Shown here: piece after piece, positions 1-9,023 of the stretch
Layout: each line of letters opens with the position of its first letter
Position numbering within the stretch: the stretch's first letter is position 1
Source: Cyanobacterium aponinum PCC 10605
Lineage (GTDB): Bacteria > Cyanobacteriota > Cyanobacteriia > Cyanobacteriales > Cyanobacteriaceae
Length of the DNA: 64,000 nucleotides
Reading direction: 5' to 3'
NCBI RefSeq assembly: GCF_000317675.1
Contig: NC_019776.1
Coordinates: 2,294,001-2,358,000 of the forward strand
Program-made: the position numbers and the translations under genes
Notes under the pieces: generated by a model
What the model saw: only the letters and a program-made list of their open reading frames with translations
Told to the model about the DNA's origin: nothing
Databases searched by the model: none

Positions 1-51
1 GCAGTTATTGCCACTATGTTATTGCTTCTTTATCATGTTACTTTTACCTAA
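1..51 (+). CDS. 3' end of an upstream gene (hydrophobic C-terminus), partial
   Basis: Frame 1 is open from the window edge to a TAA at 49-51 and encodes sixteen residues, AVIATMLLLLYHVTFT, a hydrophobic tail as expected at the end of a membrane protein. Only the last residues are visible, so the call rests on the open frame and hydrophobicity. It could also be a chance open frame. The 250 bases that follow are AT-rich and show no gene. Confidence 0.3.
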   Translation, partial: AVIATMLLLLYHVTFT

Positions 52-303
52 TTATTAAAGATTCCCCTCAATTCTCCTTTTCTTTCTCAAGACCATAATG
101 GTAAAATGGTAGGGGTGAAAAAATAATAATTGATAAATTTAGTTTATTATTGTTTCTTTGTTTAACTCATAAAATTATAATAACTATCTAACTAATTTCT
201 AAAAATATAAAAAACTATTAGCCATTATTCAAAATAAAATCTTGAATTAGAGGTAATAGAAATTATCTTAAAAAGAATATTTTAAAATAACAAATAATCA
301 ACA

Positions 304-987
304 ATGAATGAATTAGAAACCCTTAAAGATAAATTTGCCAAAACTTCTGATAAAAATAAAATAGCTTTAATTGATGAGATTGTTGAAAAAGGAGAAGAAA
401 ATTACCAATTTTTAAGAGATTTTTTATTATCTAATCCCGAAGAAGTATCACCACTAAAAGGTAAAATATATCAAGTATTAAAACATAGTAATCATCCAGA
501 AAATGAGACCTTTTTAAATCAACATTTTCCCCAAGGAATCGTTCAATTATCCTCAGAAAAGAATATTGATTACAGTGAATTACAAGAATTATTGATAGCA
601 AAAAAATATCAAGAAGCAGATAGTTTAACCAGAGTAAAACTTTGTGAATTAGCAGGAGAAACAGCCATTAGAAGGAAATGGGTATATTTCACCGAAGTAG
701 AAAAATTCCCAGAAACAGATTTGTTGACCATTGATACTCTTTGGCAAACCTACTCTGAAGGCAAATTTGGTTATCAAATCCAACGTCAATTGTGGTTATC
801 TTTAGGCAAAGACTATACTCAACTTTGGACTAAATTAAAATGGAAAAGTGGCAACAAATGGACAAAATATCCTCAAGAATTCATCTGGGATTTGTCTGCA
901 CCTATCGGGCATTTACCCCTATCAAATCAACTTAGGGGTGTAAGAGTAATGGATGCGTTACTTTCTCATCCTGCATGGCAAAAATAA
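304..987 (+). CDS. gun4: GUN4 tetrapyrrole-binding protein
   Basis: GUN4 family protein of 227 residues, the usual length of stand-alone cyanobacterial Gun4 (about 230). GUN4 binds protoporphyrin IX and Mg-protoporphyrin and stimulates the magnesium chelatase ChlH subunit, directing flux into chlorophyll synthesis. Residues 1 to about 80 form a charged helical N-terminal domain. Residues from about 85 form the GUN4 core, recognisable from the stretch around LLIAKKYQEADSLT, the GKFGYQIQRQLW segment and the LPLSNQLRG region. The ATG at 304 is the first in frame and sits after an AT-rich leader. It stands alone on the + strand. Full length, with no key segment visibly missing. Confidence 0.88.
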   Translation: MNELETLKDKFAKTSDKNKIALIDEIVEKGEENYQFLRDFLLSNPEEVSPLKGKIYQVLKHSNHPENETFLNQHFPQGIVQLSSEKNIDYSELQELLIAKKYQEADSLTRVKLCELAGETAIRRKWVYFTEVEKFPETDLLTIDTLWQTYSEGKFGYQIQRQLWLSLGKDYTQLWTKLKWKSGNKWTKYPQEFIWDLSAPIGHLPLSNQLRGVRVMDALLSHPAWQK

Positions 988-1085
988 ACTCTTAATTTTT
1001 ATTTAACCTGACACCTGAAACCTTTTTTAAGCAATAAAACAAAATCTGATTAAAATGGGGTAAAAATTTTGCTTAGTTATTGATT

Positions 1086-2813
1086 ATGAAGAAATTGAAA
1101 AGACTTTCTGGTTATCTTACTATTTGTCTGAGCAGTTTAGCCCTAATTGCTTGTAACTCCGATTCTCAGTCTTCCAATATCAATAATTTGAAACAGGCAA
1201 AATTACTTTATTGGCAAGCACCGACAATTCTTAATCCTCATCTCTCCACAGGATTTAAAGATTCTGAAGCTAGTCGTCTTACTCTTGAACCTTTAGCATC
1301 TTTTGACAAAGAAGGTAAACTTATACCTATCCTAGCTCAAGAAATACCAACTCTGGAGAATGGAGGTATTGGCAAGGATGGAAAATCTGTAGTCTGGAAA
1401 TTACGAAAAGATGTAAAATGGTCTGATGGTCAACCTTTTACAGCTAAAGATGTCGTTTTTACCTACGAATTCATTACTAATCCTCAAGTGGGTAGTGTTA
1501 ATGCTGGAGATTATGCCATCGTTGATAAAGTAGAAACATTAGATGACTATACCGTCAAAGTTTCATTTAAAGAAGTTACCCCGGCTTGGTATTCAGTGTT
1601 TGTGGGAAATGCAGGTTTAATTTTACCTCAACATTTATATGCCCAATATAACGGTGCCAATGTGCGAGAAGCTCCTTATAACCTTATGCCAGTGGGAACG
1701 GGAGCTTATAAAGTAGTACGATTCAAGCCTGGAGATTCTGTTATTTATCAGCCTAACTCCTACTACCGTCAACCAGAAAAATTGAATTTTGAACAAATTG
1801 AAATTAAAGGGGGAGGGGATGCCACGTCTGCCGCTAGGGCTGTATTACAAACGGGAGAGGCTGATTTTGCCCATAATTTACAGGTTGAGGCGAATATTCT
1901 CGAAAGTCTGCAAAAGAGTGGAAAAGGTCAATTGGTGGCTAATTTTGGGTCTTTGAGTGAAAGAATAATCTTTAATTTTACCGATCCAAATCGTAGCACA
2001 GATGAAGGAGAAAAATCGAGTTTACAATATCCTCATCCTTTCTTTTCCGATGTAAAAGTGAGACAAGCCCTAGCAATGGCAGTGGACAAAGAAACTATTG
2101 CTAACCAGTTGTATGGTGTGACGGGAAAAGCAACGAATAACTATATTGTTGCACCAGAAGAATATGTATCCTCAGAAAATTTAATGACGTATAATCCAGA
2201 AAAAGCGTCTCAACTGTTAGATGAGGCAGGATGGAAAGACACCAATGGGGATGGCATCAGAGATAAAAATGGTGTAGAAATGAAGATTGTTTTTCAAACC
2301 TCTGTTAATCCTTTACGGCAAAAAACTCAAGCTATTGTTAAACAAAACTGGCAATCTTTAGGGGTGGGAGTGGAATTAAAAAGTGTTGATGCTAGTGTCT
2401 TATTTTCTAGTGATCCTAGTAATAATGATACTGTGGAAAAATTTTCTGCTGATGTTCAAATGTTTACAACAGGTAACTTAAGCCCAGATCCGATCGCTTA
2501 TTTAAAAAATCATACTTGTGATAATATTCCTCAAAAAAGTAATAATTGGTCTGGGGATAATTACTCTCGCTACTGTAATCCTGAATATGATCAACTCTGG
2601 CAAAAGGCAACCAAAGAATTAAATCCACAGACAAGGGCGGAAATATTCAAACAGATGAATGATTTATTGGTAGAAGAAGCGGCGGTAATTCCTCTCATTC
2701 ACCGTGCGGATGTGGTGGGAGTTAGTAATAATTTATTTGGTGTGAATTTAACTCCTTGGGATTTTAAAACATGGAATATTGCAGATTGGGAAAAAAAGGC
2801 AGAGGGTAAATAG
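1086..2813 (+). CDS. ABC transporter substrate-binding lipoprotein, family 5 (peptide/nickel type)
   Basis: Extracytoplasmic solute-binding protein of the OppA/DppA family, 575 residues from the ATG at 1086. A TTG two codons upstream is open but a less likely start. The N-terminus is a lipoprotein signal: basic start, hydrophobic run, lipobox ending LIAC with the lipidated Cys near residue 23. The mature part shows family hallmarks: LLYWQAPTILNPHL, WKLRKDVKWSDGQPFTAKDVVFTYE, a VRQALAMAVDKETI segment and a C-terminal DLLVEEAAVIPLIH. It should capture an oligopeptide or similar ligand for an ABC importer. No permease or ATPase partner is adjacent, so the substrate is unknown. Confidence 0.88.
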   Translation: MKKLKRLSGYLTICLSSLALIACNSDSQSSNINNLKQAKLLYWQAPTILNPHLSTGFKDSEASRLTLEPLASFDKEGKLIPILAQEIPTLENGGIGKDGKSVVWKLRKDVKWSDGQPFTAKDVVFTYEFITNPQVGSVNAGDYAIVDKVETLDDYTVKVSFKEVTPAWYSVFVGNAGLILPQHLYAQYNGANVREAPYNLMPVGTGAYKVVRFKPGDSVIYQPNSYYRQPEKLNFEQIEIKGGGDATSAARAVLQTGEADFAHNLQVEANILESLQKSGKGQLVANFGSLSERIIFNFTDPNRSTDEGEKSSLQYPHPFFSDVKVRQALAMAVDKETIANQLYGVTGKATNNYIVAPEEYVSSENLMTYNPEKASQLLDEAGWKDTNGDGIRDKNGVEMKIVFQTSVNPLRQKTQAIVKQNWQSLGVGVELKSVDASVLFSSDPSNNDTVEKFSADVQMFTTGNLSPDPIAYLKNHTCDNIPQKSNNWSGDNYSRYCNPEYDQLWQKATKELNPQTRAEIFKQMNDLLVEEAAVIPLIHRADVVGVSNNLFGVNLTPWDFKTWNIADWEKKAEGK

Positions 2814-2823
2814 ATTTTAAAAG

Positions 2824-2867
2824 GGCAAACCCCCCTTTATCCCCCCTCTCGAGGGGGGAGGGCAAAG
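2824..2867. repeat. GC-rich palindromic repeat, C6/G6 family, copy 1
   Basis: GGCAAACCCCCCTTTATC is followed by CCCCCCTCTCGAGGGGGG, a near-perfect palindrome, and then AGGGCAAAG. Related copies lie at 33701-33744, 54297-54370 (expanded and disrupted) and 55920-55960 (opposite orientation), always flanked by GGCAAA or TTTGCC. It lies 10 bases downstream of the binding-protein stop codon and could fold in RNA. Confidence 0.8.
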
Positions 2868-2909
2868 ATGAATAGTGAATAGTTGATAATTAAGAATTAA
2901 AAATCCCTA

Positions 2910-2950
2910 ACTCCTGTACGGGCGAATAGCCATTCGCCCCTAACTAACTC
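2910..2950. repeat. Palindromic repeat GGGCGAATGGCCATTCGCCC family, copy 1
   Basis: The unit reads ACTCCTGTAC, then a 20-base palindrome (here one base off, GGGCGAATAGCCATTCGCCC), then CTAACTAACTC. Other copies are at 5362-5396, 20452-20495 (inverted) and 52660-52701. All are intergenic. The remaining bases to 3036 are low-complexity CT-rich repeat debris and CCTGAAACCTGACACC heptamers. Confidence 0.8.
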
Positions 2951-3036
2951 ATTACTTATTTCTCCCTCTCCCCTCATCCCCTTATCTCCTCATCCCCTAA
3001 ACACCCTCTCACCTGAAACCTGACACCTACCTGTTT

Positions 3037-5055
3037 TTAAGCCGCTAAGACTTGGTGAGAAACCTTATCAGGGACTATTTCTAAGTGGTCATATTGCCAG
3101 TTAAAAAAGCCTACTCCCAAAGAAAGCGATCGCAATTCAATAATAAAATCTTGCATTTCTCCCTGGGGAAGATAAGCATTGACTTGATCCCAATTTTTCC
3201 AATCCCTTACACCCTCATAACCAAGAATTTGTCCCCGATGGGCAGAAACCAGTTGCAAAACCTTTGATGTAAACTCATTGGGAGTGAAAATGTCCACCAA
3301 TAAAACAGGTTCAAGCAAAATAGGATCACACTGTACAATTCCCTCTGTCATGGCAATACGAGCGGCTTGTTTAAAAGCCTGTTCAGAACTATCTACAGAG
3401 TGATAAGAGCCATCGGTAAGGGTTACATCCACATCTACCACAGGATAACCTAAAGGACCTTGTTGTAAATATTCTCTAACTCCTGTTTCTACCCCCGGAA
3501 TATACTGTTTGGGAACAACTCCCCCCACAATGGTTTCATGGAATTGGAAACCTTCGCCCCTTGCTAGAGGTTTGATGTCTAAATAAACATCTCCAAACGC
3601 CCCATGGCCACCACTTTGATGCTTATAACGTCCATGAACTTGTGTGGATTTGCGGATAGTTTCTTTATAGGGAATTTTGGGATTTTGTGCCACCATAGAC
3701 AGGTTATATTTATTGCTTAGTCGCTCCAGTGTTACCTGCAAATGAATTGCTCCTTGTCCCCAAAGTATTACTTCATGGGTGTTTTCATCTTGTTCCCATT
3801 TGAGAGAGGGATCTTCTTCTAAGATTTTTGCGATCGCACCTGAAATTTTCACTTCATCCCGACGATGTTCGGCTGTCACTGCTTGGGCATATACAGGGGG
3901 GATTAAATTCGCTTTTGGTAAGGGCTTGATTTCCTTCTCGGAATCGGTAAGAGTGTCTCCTGTTTTTATTCCTTCTAACCTTGCTAGAGCAACGATTTCC
4001 CCCACTTGTGCTATATTTTGAGATTTTTGTTGTCCTCCCATTAAACGATAAATACCGCCCACTCTGACCCCATTAAGAGTCATGCCATCTGTAATTTTTC
4101 CTTGCCATACCCGTACCAAAGATAACCTTCCTCCTTGGGGACTGTAATAAGTTTTTAATACCTGAGCAATAACAGGGCTATGGGCAACGGTTTTTAATCC
4201 TCTCCTTTCCGCAGTAATATTGGGAGATGGGGCTTCTTTGATGAGACAATCTAGTAGTGGACGCACCCCATAATCCTCTTTTGCCATACCAAAGAAAACA
4301 GGTACAATTAAATCTGCACTTAAGTCCTGCTTTAAATCTTTTAAAATTTCCTCTTTAGAGGGTTCAATATCTTCAATCAACTCTTCCAATAAATGATCAT
4401 CAAAATCAGCAAGGGTTTCTAGCATTTCCTGTCTTGCTTGGGTTTCTAACTCCTTAAGATTTTCAGGAAAAGGAACTAAATCTGCTTTATCTCCTTGATG
4501 ATAATGGTATGCTTGTTCTGTAATTAAATCAATATAGCCGATAATATCATGATCCTGTTTAATGGGATACTGTTGCGGTACCAGAGGACGACTAGATACA
4601 TCTTTAATGGCATTTAAAACATCCATAAAATCATCTTGCGATCGATCCATCTTATTGATATAAACTAGATGGGGAATCTGCCAATCATCAAGAAACTTAA
4701 ACAAAGGTGCGAGAGTTAAAACCCTACTTACAGAAGGTTCACAGACAACCACTGCCGTACCTGCTCCCACTAAAGCATTATAGGTTTCTTGCATAAATTC
4801 CACGGACCCCGGACAATCGAGAAAGGTAAAATTTATATCTTCATATTCCGTATAACCTGAACTGACTTCCACGCTCATTTGCCTGTTTTTTGCTTCGATG
4901 GAATTATCCCCAATGGTATTACCATCTTCCACACGTCCTTTTCGATTAATTGCTCCTGAAACGAATAATAAACTTTCTAACAAAGTGGTTTTCCCACTAG
5001 AATAAGGACCGACAATTGCCACATTTCTGGCAGGAGTTTCTACCCTATCATTCAT
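3037..5055 (-). CDS. Elongation factor G-like GTPase (EF-G paralogue)
   Basis: Translation-factor GTPase of 672 residues with EF-G architecture: G domain with P-loop GPYSSGKTT near residue 16, G4 NKMD near residue 135, then domain II (about 285-370), III, IV and V. The domain IV stretch SGGHGAFGDVYLDIKP is clear. The G3 motif reads DCPGS where canonical EF-G has DTPGH, so the catalytic-type His is Ser. This fits the EF-G-like/EF-G-2 paralogues rather than the essential FusA, and no rpsL, rpsG or tuf genes flank it. Its physiological role is not established. ATG at 5055 on the minus strand follows an AAGGAG-like sequence. Confidence 0.87.
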   Translation of the reverse strand: MNDRVETPARNVAIVGPYSSGKTTLLESLLFVSGAINRKGRVEDGNTIGDNSIEAKNRQMSVEVSSGYTEYEDINFTFLDCPGSVEFMQETYNALVGAGTAVVVCEPSVSRVLTLAPLFKFLDDWQIPHLVYINKMDRSQDDFMDVLNAIKDVSSRPLVPQQYPIKQDHDIIGYIDLITEQAYHYHQGDKADLVPFPENLKELETQARQEMLETLADFDDHLLEELIEDIEPSKEEILKDLKQDLSADLIVPVFFGMAKEDYGVRPLLDCLIKEAPSPNITAERRGLKTVAHSPVIAQVLKTYYSPQGGRLSLVRVWQGKITDGMTLNGVRVGGIYRLMGGQQKSQNIAQVGEIVALARLEGIKTGDTLTDSEKEIKPLPKANLIPPVYAQAVTAEHRRDEVKISGAIAKILEEDPSLKWEQDENTHEVILWGQGAIHLQVTLERLSNKYNLSMVAQNPKIPYKETIRKSTQVHGRYKHQSGGHGAFGDVYLDIKPLARGEGFQFHETIVGGVVPKQYIPGVETGVREYLQQGPLGYPVVDVDVTLTDGSYHSVDSSEQAFKQAARIAMTEGIVQCDPILLEPVLLVDIFTPNEFTSKVLQLVSAHRGQILGYEGVRDWKNWDQVNAYLPQGEMQDFIIELRSLSLGVGFFNWQYDHLEIVPDKVSHQVLAA

Positions 5056-5263
5056 AATTTATACTCCTTTTCTATTTTTCAACGAGACATTAATTAGACA
5101 GTTTTTTCTCTGAGAATTTAATTATTATTTATCTTTTTTATGGTTCTCATATTTTCACAGTAGCTTATATTTTGATTAATTTACCAGAATATTTTATTTA
5201 TCTTAAACATAAAAAAAAATGTAAACTTTTCTATATTTTCTCTTAACAAATGTAAAGAAATAA

Positions 5264-5306
5264 GGCTCTCTTACTTTAGGTATCTAAATTATTGATTAGG
5301 GTAGGC
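5264..5306. repeat. Truncated MITE-A end
   Basis: GGCTCTCTTACTTTAGGTAT followed by CTAAATTATTGATTAGGGTAGGC matches the left end of the complete element at 7742. No opposite end is found before tex at 5504, so this looks like a remnant. Confidence 0.6.
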
Positions 5307-5361
5307 AATGGGCAATTAGTGAATAGTTGATAATTCAAAACTTCGTTCACGACTGAAAGAA

Positions 5362-5396
5362 TAACTCCTGTACGGGCGAATGGCCATTCGCCCCTA
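5362..5396. repeat. Palindromic repeat GGGCGAATGGCCATTCGCCC family, copy 2
   Basis: Perfect 20-base palindrome at 5374-5393, preceded by AACTCCTGTAC as in the other copies and followed by CCTA. Confidence 0.8.
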
Positions 5397-5503
5397 CTTC
5401 CCCCTCTCAATCGCTCCCCTCATAATCACCTCCCCTGAACTCGGAACATTGAACTCAAGTTTTCGTTTTAGTGTAAAATTTTAGCAAAAAGTCCTATTAG
5501 CCT

Positions 5504-7675
5504 ATGCTCAATATTCCTCAAGTTATAGCTTCTGAATTATCCCTCAATCTCGAAAACGTCGAAAGTGCCTTAGAGTTGCTTAATGAAGGGGCAACCATCC
5601 CCTTTATCGCTCGTTACCGCAAAGAACGCACTGGGTCACTCAATGAGATACAATTAAGAGACATTCAAGAGCGTTTTAATTATCTCCAAGAATTAGAGCA
5701 AAGAAGGCAATTTATCTTAGATGCGATCGCCTCTCAAAACAAACTCAGTGAACCCTTAAAGGCTCAAATTACCGCTTGTTTACAAAAAAATGAACTCGAA
5801 GACCTTTATTTGCCTTATAAACCTAAAAAGAGAACCCGTGCTACTATTGCCAGAGAAAAAGGTTTAACTTCCTTAGCAGAGTGGGTTAAAAATCAAAATC
5901 AATCGGAAGATGGGCAAAAGGCAAAAGGCAAGAGACAAGAGGTAATTTCTTTGAGTCAAGAAGCCGAAAAATATGTCTCTGATAGTGTTAACAGCAGTGA
6001 AGAAGCCTTAAGCGGTGCAAGGGATATTTTAGCGGAAGAAATCGCCGAAAAAGCTGAATTAAGAGCCTATTTGAGAGAATTTATTTTGAATAACGGTACT
6101 TTTGTCTCTCAGATAAAAAAAGATTACCCCGAAGGAAGCACAAAGTATGAGATGTATCGTAGTTTTACCTGTAAATTAACCAAAATCGCCCCCCATAACA
6201 TTCTTGCTTTATATCGAGGAGAAGGAGAAAAAATCCTCAGTTTAGACGTTGATTTTGAGGAAGAAAGGGCAATTAACTATTTAGAGTCCAAGATAATTAA
6301 AACCAAAAACCCTGAAATTAAGCAATTTTACCAAGAAACTATTAAAGATAGCTTTAATCGCTTATTAAAACCAGCTTTACTGCGAGATGTGCGTTCAGAA
6401 ATGAAAATATGGGCAGATACAGAGTCAATTAAAACCTTTGAGGCAAATTTGCGAGAATTGTTATTATCTCCTCCTGCAGGGATGAAACCGACAATGGGTA
6501 TTGATCCGGGGTTTCGTACGGGTTGCAAAGTGGCGATTCTTTCCGAAACAGGGCAATTTTTAGAGTATCAGGCAATATTTCCTCATAATGGGTCAGAAAA
6601 AAGAAATCTTGCCAAAAATAGCTTAAAAAAACTAATCCAAAAATATCATATTGCTTTAATTGCCATTGGTAACGGCACTGCTTCCCGGGAAACCGATGAT
6701 TTTGTCACGGAGGTGTTAAAGGAGATTGACACTAAACCCATCAAGGTGATGGTGAATGAGTCTGGTGCGTCTATTTATTCCGCTAGTGATGTGGCGATTA
6801 GTGAATTTCCTGATTTGGATGTCACCGTCAGAGGTGCGATTAGTATTGGTAGGAGGTTACAAGATCCCCTTGCCGAATTGGTGAAAATTGACCCAAAATC
6901 CATTGGAATAGGGCAGTATCAACACGATGTGGATCAAAAATTATTGAAACAAAAATTAGAAGAAACTGTCGAAAGTTGTGTTAATTATGTGGGAGTTGAT
7001 TTGAATACTGCTTCTAAGGAATTGTTAGTTTTTGTCTCTGGAATTAATAGCACTATTGCGAATAATATTGTGCAGTATCGCAATGAAAAAGGGGTATTTA
7101 AAAATAGAAAAGAATTACTAAAAGTTAAGAAATTAGGGTCAAAAACTTTTGAATTGGCAGGAGGTTTTTTACGTATTCGAGACGGTGATAATCCTTTGGA
7201 TAATACTGCTGTGCATCCAGAAAGTTATCCCATTGTTAAAAAAATTTCTAGTGATTTAAAAGTACCTTTAACGGAAATAACTCAACTTAATCAACATCTG
7301 AAAAAACTAGATTTAAAGCAGTATATCACTGACGAAATTGGCTTACCTACCCTACAAGATATTATTCAAGAATTGGAAAAACCCGGGCGCGATCCTCGTG
7401 CTGAATTTCAGTATGCTACTTTTAAGGAGGGTGTCACGGAAATTACCGATTTAAAAGAAGGTATGATTTTAGAGGGAGTTGTCACTAATGTGGTTAATTT
7501 TGGTGCTTTCGTGGATATAGGTGTGCATCAAGATGGTTTAGTACATATATCCCAAATGTGCGATCGCTTCGTGAGTGATGTTACAGAGGTTGTCAGAGTC
7601 GGGCAGGTTGTAAAAGTAAGAGTGTTAGAGGTTAACGAAAAATTAAAACGTATCGGTTTATCTATGAAGAATTAA
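5504..7675 (+). CDS. tex: Tex-family RNA-binding transcription accessory protein
   Basis: Tex/Spt6-like protein of 723 residues. Domains in order: Tex N-terminal helical domain (about 1-200, with the hallmark EGATIPFIARYRKERTGSL), YqgF/RNase H-like domain starting at MGIDPGFRTGCK (about 330-460), helix-hairpin-helix region (about 490-560) and a C-terminal S1 RNA-binding domain (about 650-720, GVVTNVVNFGAFVDIG). It acts in transcription or RNA metabolism by binding nucleic acid. An odd feature is the stretch DGQKAKGKRQE at about residues 136-146, encoded by GGGCAAAAGGCAAAAGGCAA, a heptamer-type repeat otherwise seen between genes. It looks like an in-frame repeat insertion. Confidence 0.93.
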   Translation: MLNIPQVIASELSLNLENVESALELLNEGATIPFIARYRKERTGSLNEIQLRDIQERFNYLQELEQRRQFILDAIASQNKLSEPLKAQITACLQKNELEDLYLPYKPKKRTRATIAREKGLTSLAEWVKNQNQSEDGQKAKGKRQEVISLSQEAEKYVSDSVNSSEEALSGARDILAEEIAEKAELRAYLREFILNNGTFVSQIKKDYPEGSTKYEMYRSFTCKLTKIAPHNILALYRGEGEKILSLDVDFEEERAINYLESKIIKTKNPEIKQFYQETIKDSFNRLLKPALLRDVRSEMKIWADTESIKTFEANLRELLLSPPAGMKPTMGIDPGFRTGCKVAILSETGQFLEYQAIFPHNGSEKRNLAKNSLKKLIQKYHIALIAIGNGTASRETDDFVTEVLKEIDTKPIKVMVNESGASIYSASDVAISEFPDLDVTVRGAISIGRRLQDPLAELVKIDPKSIGIGQYQHDVDQKLLKQKLEETVESCVNYVGVDLNTASKELLVFVSGINSTIANNIVQYRNEKGVFKNRKELLKVKKLGSKTFELAGGFLRIRDGDNPLDNTAVHPESYPIVKKISSDLKVPLTEITQLNQHLKKLDLKQYITDEIGLPTLQDIIQELEKPGRDPRAEFQYATFKEGVTEITDLKEGMILEGVVTNVVNFGAFVDIGVHQDGLVHISQMCDRFVSDVTEVVRVGQVVKVRVLEVNEKLKRIGLSMKN
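5909..5942 (+). repeat. Heptamer-type repeat inserted in frame in tex
   Basis: GGGCAAAAGGCAAAAGGCAA followed by GAGACAAGAGG resembles the intergenic GGCAAGA/GGCAATA units at 7786-7810 and the reverse units at 55960-55990. It leaves the tex frame intact and adds a basic KAKGKRQE segment. Confidence 0.5.
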
Positions 7676-7741
7676 TGACTAGGGTCTGCTGAGTAAATCA
7701 AAAATCCATCAGACAAAAACTGATTTCGATGAAAAAAGTAT

Positions 7742-7916
7742 GGCTCTATCAGTTTGAGTATGTAAATTATTAGTTAGGGTAGGCTGAAAGGCAAGAGGCA
7801 ATAGGCAATAGGGGATTATTAAATAATAATTTATAAACTTTTAGTTTTTATTTTACTATAAACACTATTTAGGAAGTTATTTTCTATTAATTCATCATAA
7901 CCACTGTAGAAGAACC
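7742..7916. mobile_element. MITE-A copy 1 (175 bp, 8-bp target duplication)
   Basis: Non-coding element with imperfect inverted ends: GGCTCTATCAGTTTGAGTAT on the left, CATAACCACTGTAGAAGAACC on the right. It is flanked by perfect 8-bp direct repeats AAAAGTAT at 7734-7741 and 7917-7924. The interior carries GGCAAGA/GGCAATA heptamers and an AT-rich core shared, in inverted orientation, with 39827-39992. GGCTCT ends and 8-bp duplications match what is known of the ISL3 family, so mobilisation by an ISL3-type transposase is a reasonable inference. No transposase is in the window. Confidence 0.8.
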
Positions 7917-8006
7917 AAAAGTATTGAAAAATAGATTGCTAAAAAATATTAAAACTATGATTAAGAAAATTGTTTTTAAATCAATTATAAAGTTCCTACT
8001 TTAATT

Positions 8007-8969
8007 ATGAAAATGGAAACGGGTCTAACATTGCTCATTGTTATTGTTAATTATAAAACTCCTGATTTAACAATTAATTGTCTAAAATCTCTGTCAAATC
8101 AAATAGTAAAAATCAAAAATAGTCATGTTGTTGTTGTAGATAATAATTCTCAAGATGGTTCGCCAGAAAAAATAAATCAAATAATAAAAGAAAATAATTG
8201 GCAATGGGTTACGGTTTTAGCTGAATCCAAAAATTGGGGTTTTTCGGGGGGGAATAATCGAGGTTGAGAAACTTTTTCCAATCATGAATATGCTTTATTA
8301 CTTAATAGCGATACAATTGTGTACGATCGCACCTTAGAATACTGTTTACAAGTGATGGAGGAGCAAAAAGATATTGGTGTGATGAGTTGTAAATTGTTAA
8401 ATGAAGATGGTTCTTTACAGAATGTAACTCGAAAATTTCCAAATCCGATGCGATCGCTTATTTCTGCTTTAGGTTTACCGTGGTATTTACCCTTTTTATT
8501 CAACTGGGCGAACATTGATGATGACACTTGGGATAAAGAAAATACGAAAAAAGATGTTGACTGGTTAGGAGGTGCTTTTCTCTTGATTAGAGGCTCTCTT
8601 TTAAGGAAAATTGGCGGTTTGGATGAAGATTTTTTCTTTTATGGAGAAGACATCGAATTTAACTATCGTGTCTATAAAGCAGGATGGCGTCGTTATTATG
8701 ATCCTACTGTTTCTATTATTCATTTAGGTGGCGGTTCTTCCGATGAAGAAAAAATGGCACAGTTAAAAAGAAAAACCTATTATTGGCAAGGTAGATATTT
8801 AGTGCAATCTAAATGTTATGGCAAAATTTTTGCTTTGATTTTATACTATGTAGATTTGTTAATCTTAGAATTAAAAATTCTAGTTTATAATCAACGGGAT
8901 ACCTATAAGTATAAATTAGCCCAAGAGATGCGATCGGTCTTAAAAAATCTGAACTTGAATTTTAACTAA
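8007..8969 (+). pseudogene. Glycosyltransferase family 2, interrupted by an in-frame TGA
   Basis: One continuous frame encodes a GT2 (GT-A fold) glycosyltransferase of about 320 codons, broken by a TGA at 8265-8267 (codon 87). Before it: IVIVNYKTPDLTINCLKSL, VVVVDNNSQDGS and GFSGGNNRG. After it in the same frame: YALLLNSDTIV (the DxD-type region), DWLGGAFLLIRGSLLRKIGG and FFFYGEDIEFNYRVYKAGW, all in normal order and spacing. Such enzymes build polysaccharide or O-antigen. The stop lies between two conserved motifs, so truncated products would be inactive. It may be a point nonsense mutation, a sequencing error or, much less likely, readthrough. The next two genes are also damaged. Confidence 0.85.
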
Positions 8970-9023
8970 GGTATTTTGATTTGCAGTTATTATTCAACTT
9001 TTAACAAAAATTTAATTACGATA

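Larger units (their letters stand above)
5056..5503. other. Intergenic region with repeat fragments (EF-G-like / tex)
   Basis: Between divergent genes; no coding potential seen. It holds an AT-rich promoter-like part (5090-5260), a truncated MITE-A end (5264-5306), a heptamer remnant and the palindromic repeat at 5362-5396. Confidence 0.6.

Noticed and set aside
7680-7735. AGGGTCTGCTGAGTAAATC as an insertion-sequence end
   Set aside because: It resembles IS ends but has no partner end or transposase nearby.
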